This document shows positions 18,051 through 18,234 of a DNA stretch of 18,234 bases, one piece after another. Location of the stretch: NCBI GenBank assembly GCA_946803715.1, contig CAMPET010000157.1, positions 151,332-169,565 on the forward strand, given 5' to 3'. The stretch's first letter is position 1, and every line of letters begins with the position of its first letter. Made by a program: the position numbers and the translations under genes. The notes beneath the pieces were generated by a model that was given only the letters and a program-made list of their open reading frames with translations, was not told where the DNA came from and did not search any database. Origin of the DNA: Beroe ovata. Its lineage: Eukaryota > Ctenophora > Nuda > Beroida > Beroidae.

Positions 18051-18234
18051 TTCAATTCTCCAATTCCTGCTGGGAGCATGAATACCACGCATGAATTGCG
18101 TGACTTTGTCACTCCAGTATCCACTCATCCTCACATAGGCAATTACTATGATATACCAGCTTGAAATTGTTGACTCGACCGTTACATAACTGACCAATCT
18201 TACTAATCAGTATCATGAATATGAAATTATGCGG
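18051..18234. other. Right edge of window, nothing recognised
   Basis: A minus-strand ORF of 75 codons (17970-18197) overlaps the right arm of the foldback structure and shows no known domain. It is probably incidental. Confidence 0.4.

Noticed and set aside
1-18234. tRNA, rRNA or snRNA genes
   Set aside because: I looked for the GGTTCGAATCC-type tRNA B-box and other familiar RNA motifs and saw none. A covariance-model scan was not possible here.

Overview
The window reads as nuclear DNA of an animal with a compact genome. Four protein-coding loci can be recognised, all on the minus strand. Two have conserved intron-exon structure with GT-AG introns of 81 to 377 bp. The families (an animal-type UBR3 C-terminus, OXNAD1, a probable raftlin-like protein) and the short introns suggest an early-branching invertebrate such as a sponge. 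The species is inference only.

Layout. Bases 1-7900 are gene-poor: a CA tract, small tandem repeats, candidate promoter clusters (CCAAT boxes, CACGTG E-boxes, two RFX-type X-boxes), an eight-copy 21-bp minisatellite at 5552-5719, a weak first-exon candidate near 6.6 kb and a CA microsatellite at 6901-7051. OXNAD1 follows at 7929-8777 as one uninterrupted ORF. A 1.2-kb non-coding stretch leads to PRPF18 at 9991-11591. I could assemble all four of its exons into a full-length 335-residue protein. CA-rich low-complexity sequence and a 3' intergenic region follow. At 12900-15307 lie seven phase-compatible exons encoding the C-terminal end of a UBR3-type ubiquitin ligase; the rest of that protein is not visible. 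Its last intron holds a 33-bp minisatellite whose units copy the local 5' splice site.

The right end (16.1-18.1 kb) is shaped by mobile or foldback DNA. A 730-bp element with terminal inverted repeats and a TA target duplication splits a raftlin-like reading frame; taking out the element plus one TA restores the frame exactly. Beyond it is a roughly 400-bp inverted-repeat structure with a three-copy 15-bp repeat in its centre.

The genes do not form one pathway: mitochondrial-type oxidoreductase, second-step splicing factor, ubiquitin ligase and membrane-associated raftlin-like protein. The main points of interest are the element in the raftlin-like gene, tandem repeats grown from splice-junction sequence in two introns, the OXNAD1/raftlin linkage that recalls the neighbouring human genes, and the apparently missing N-terminal part of the UBR3-like gene.
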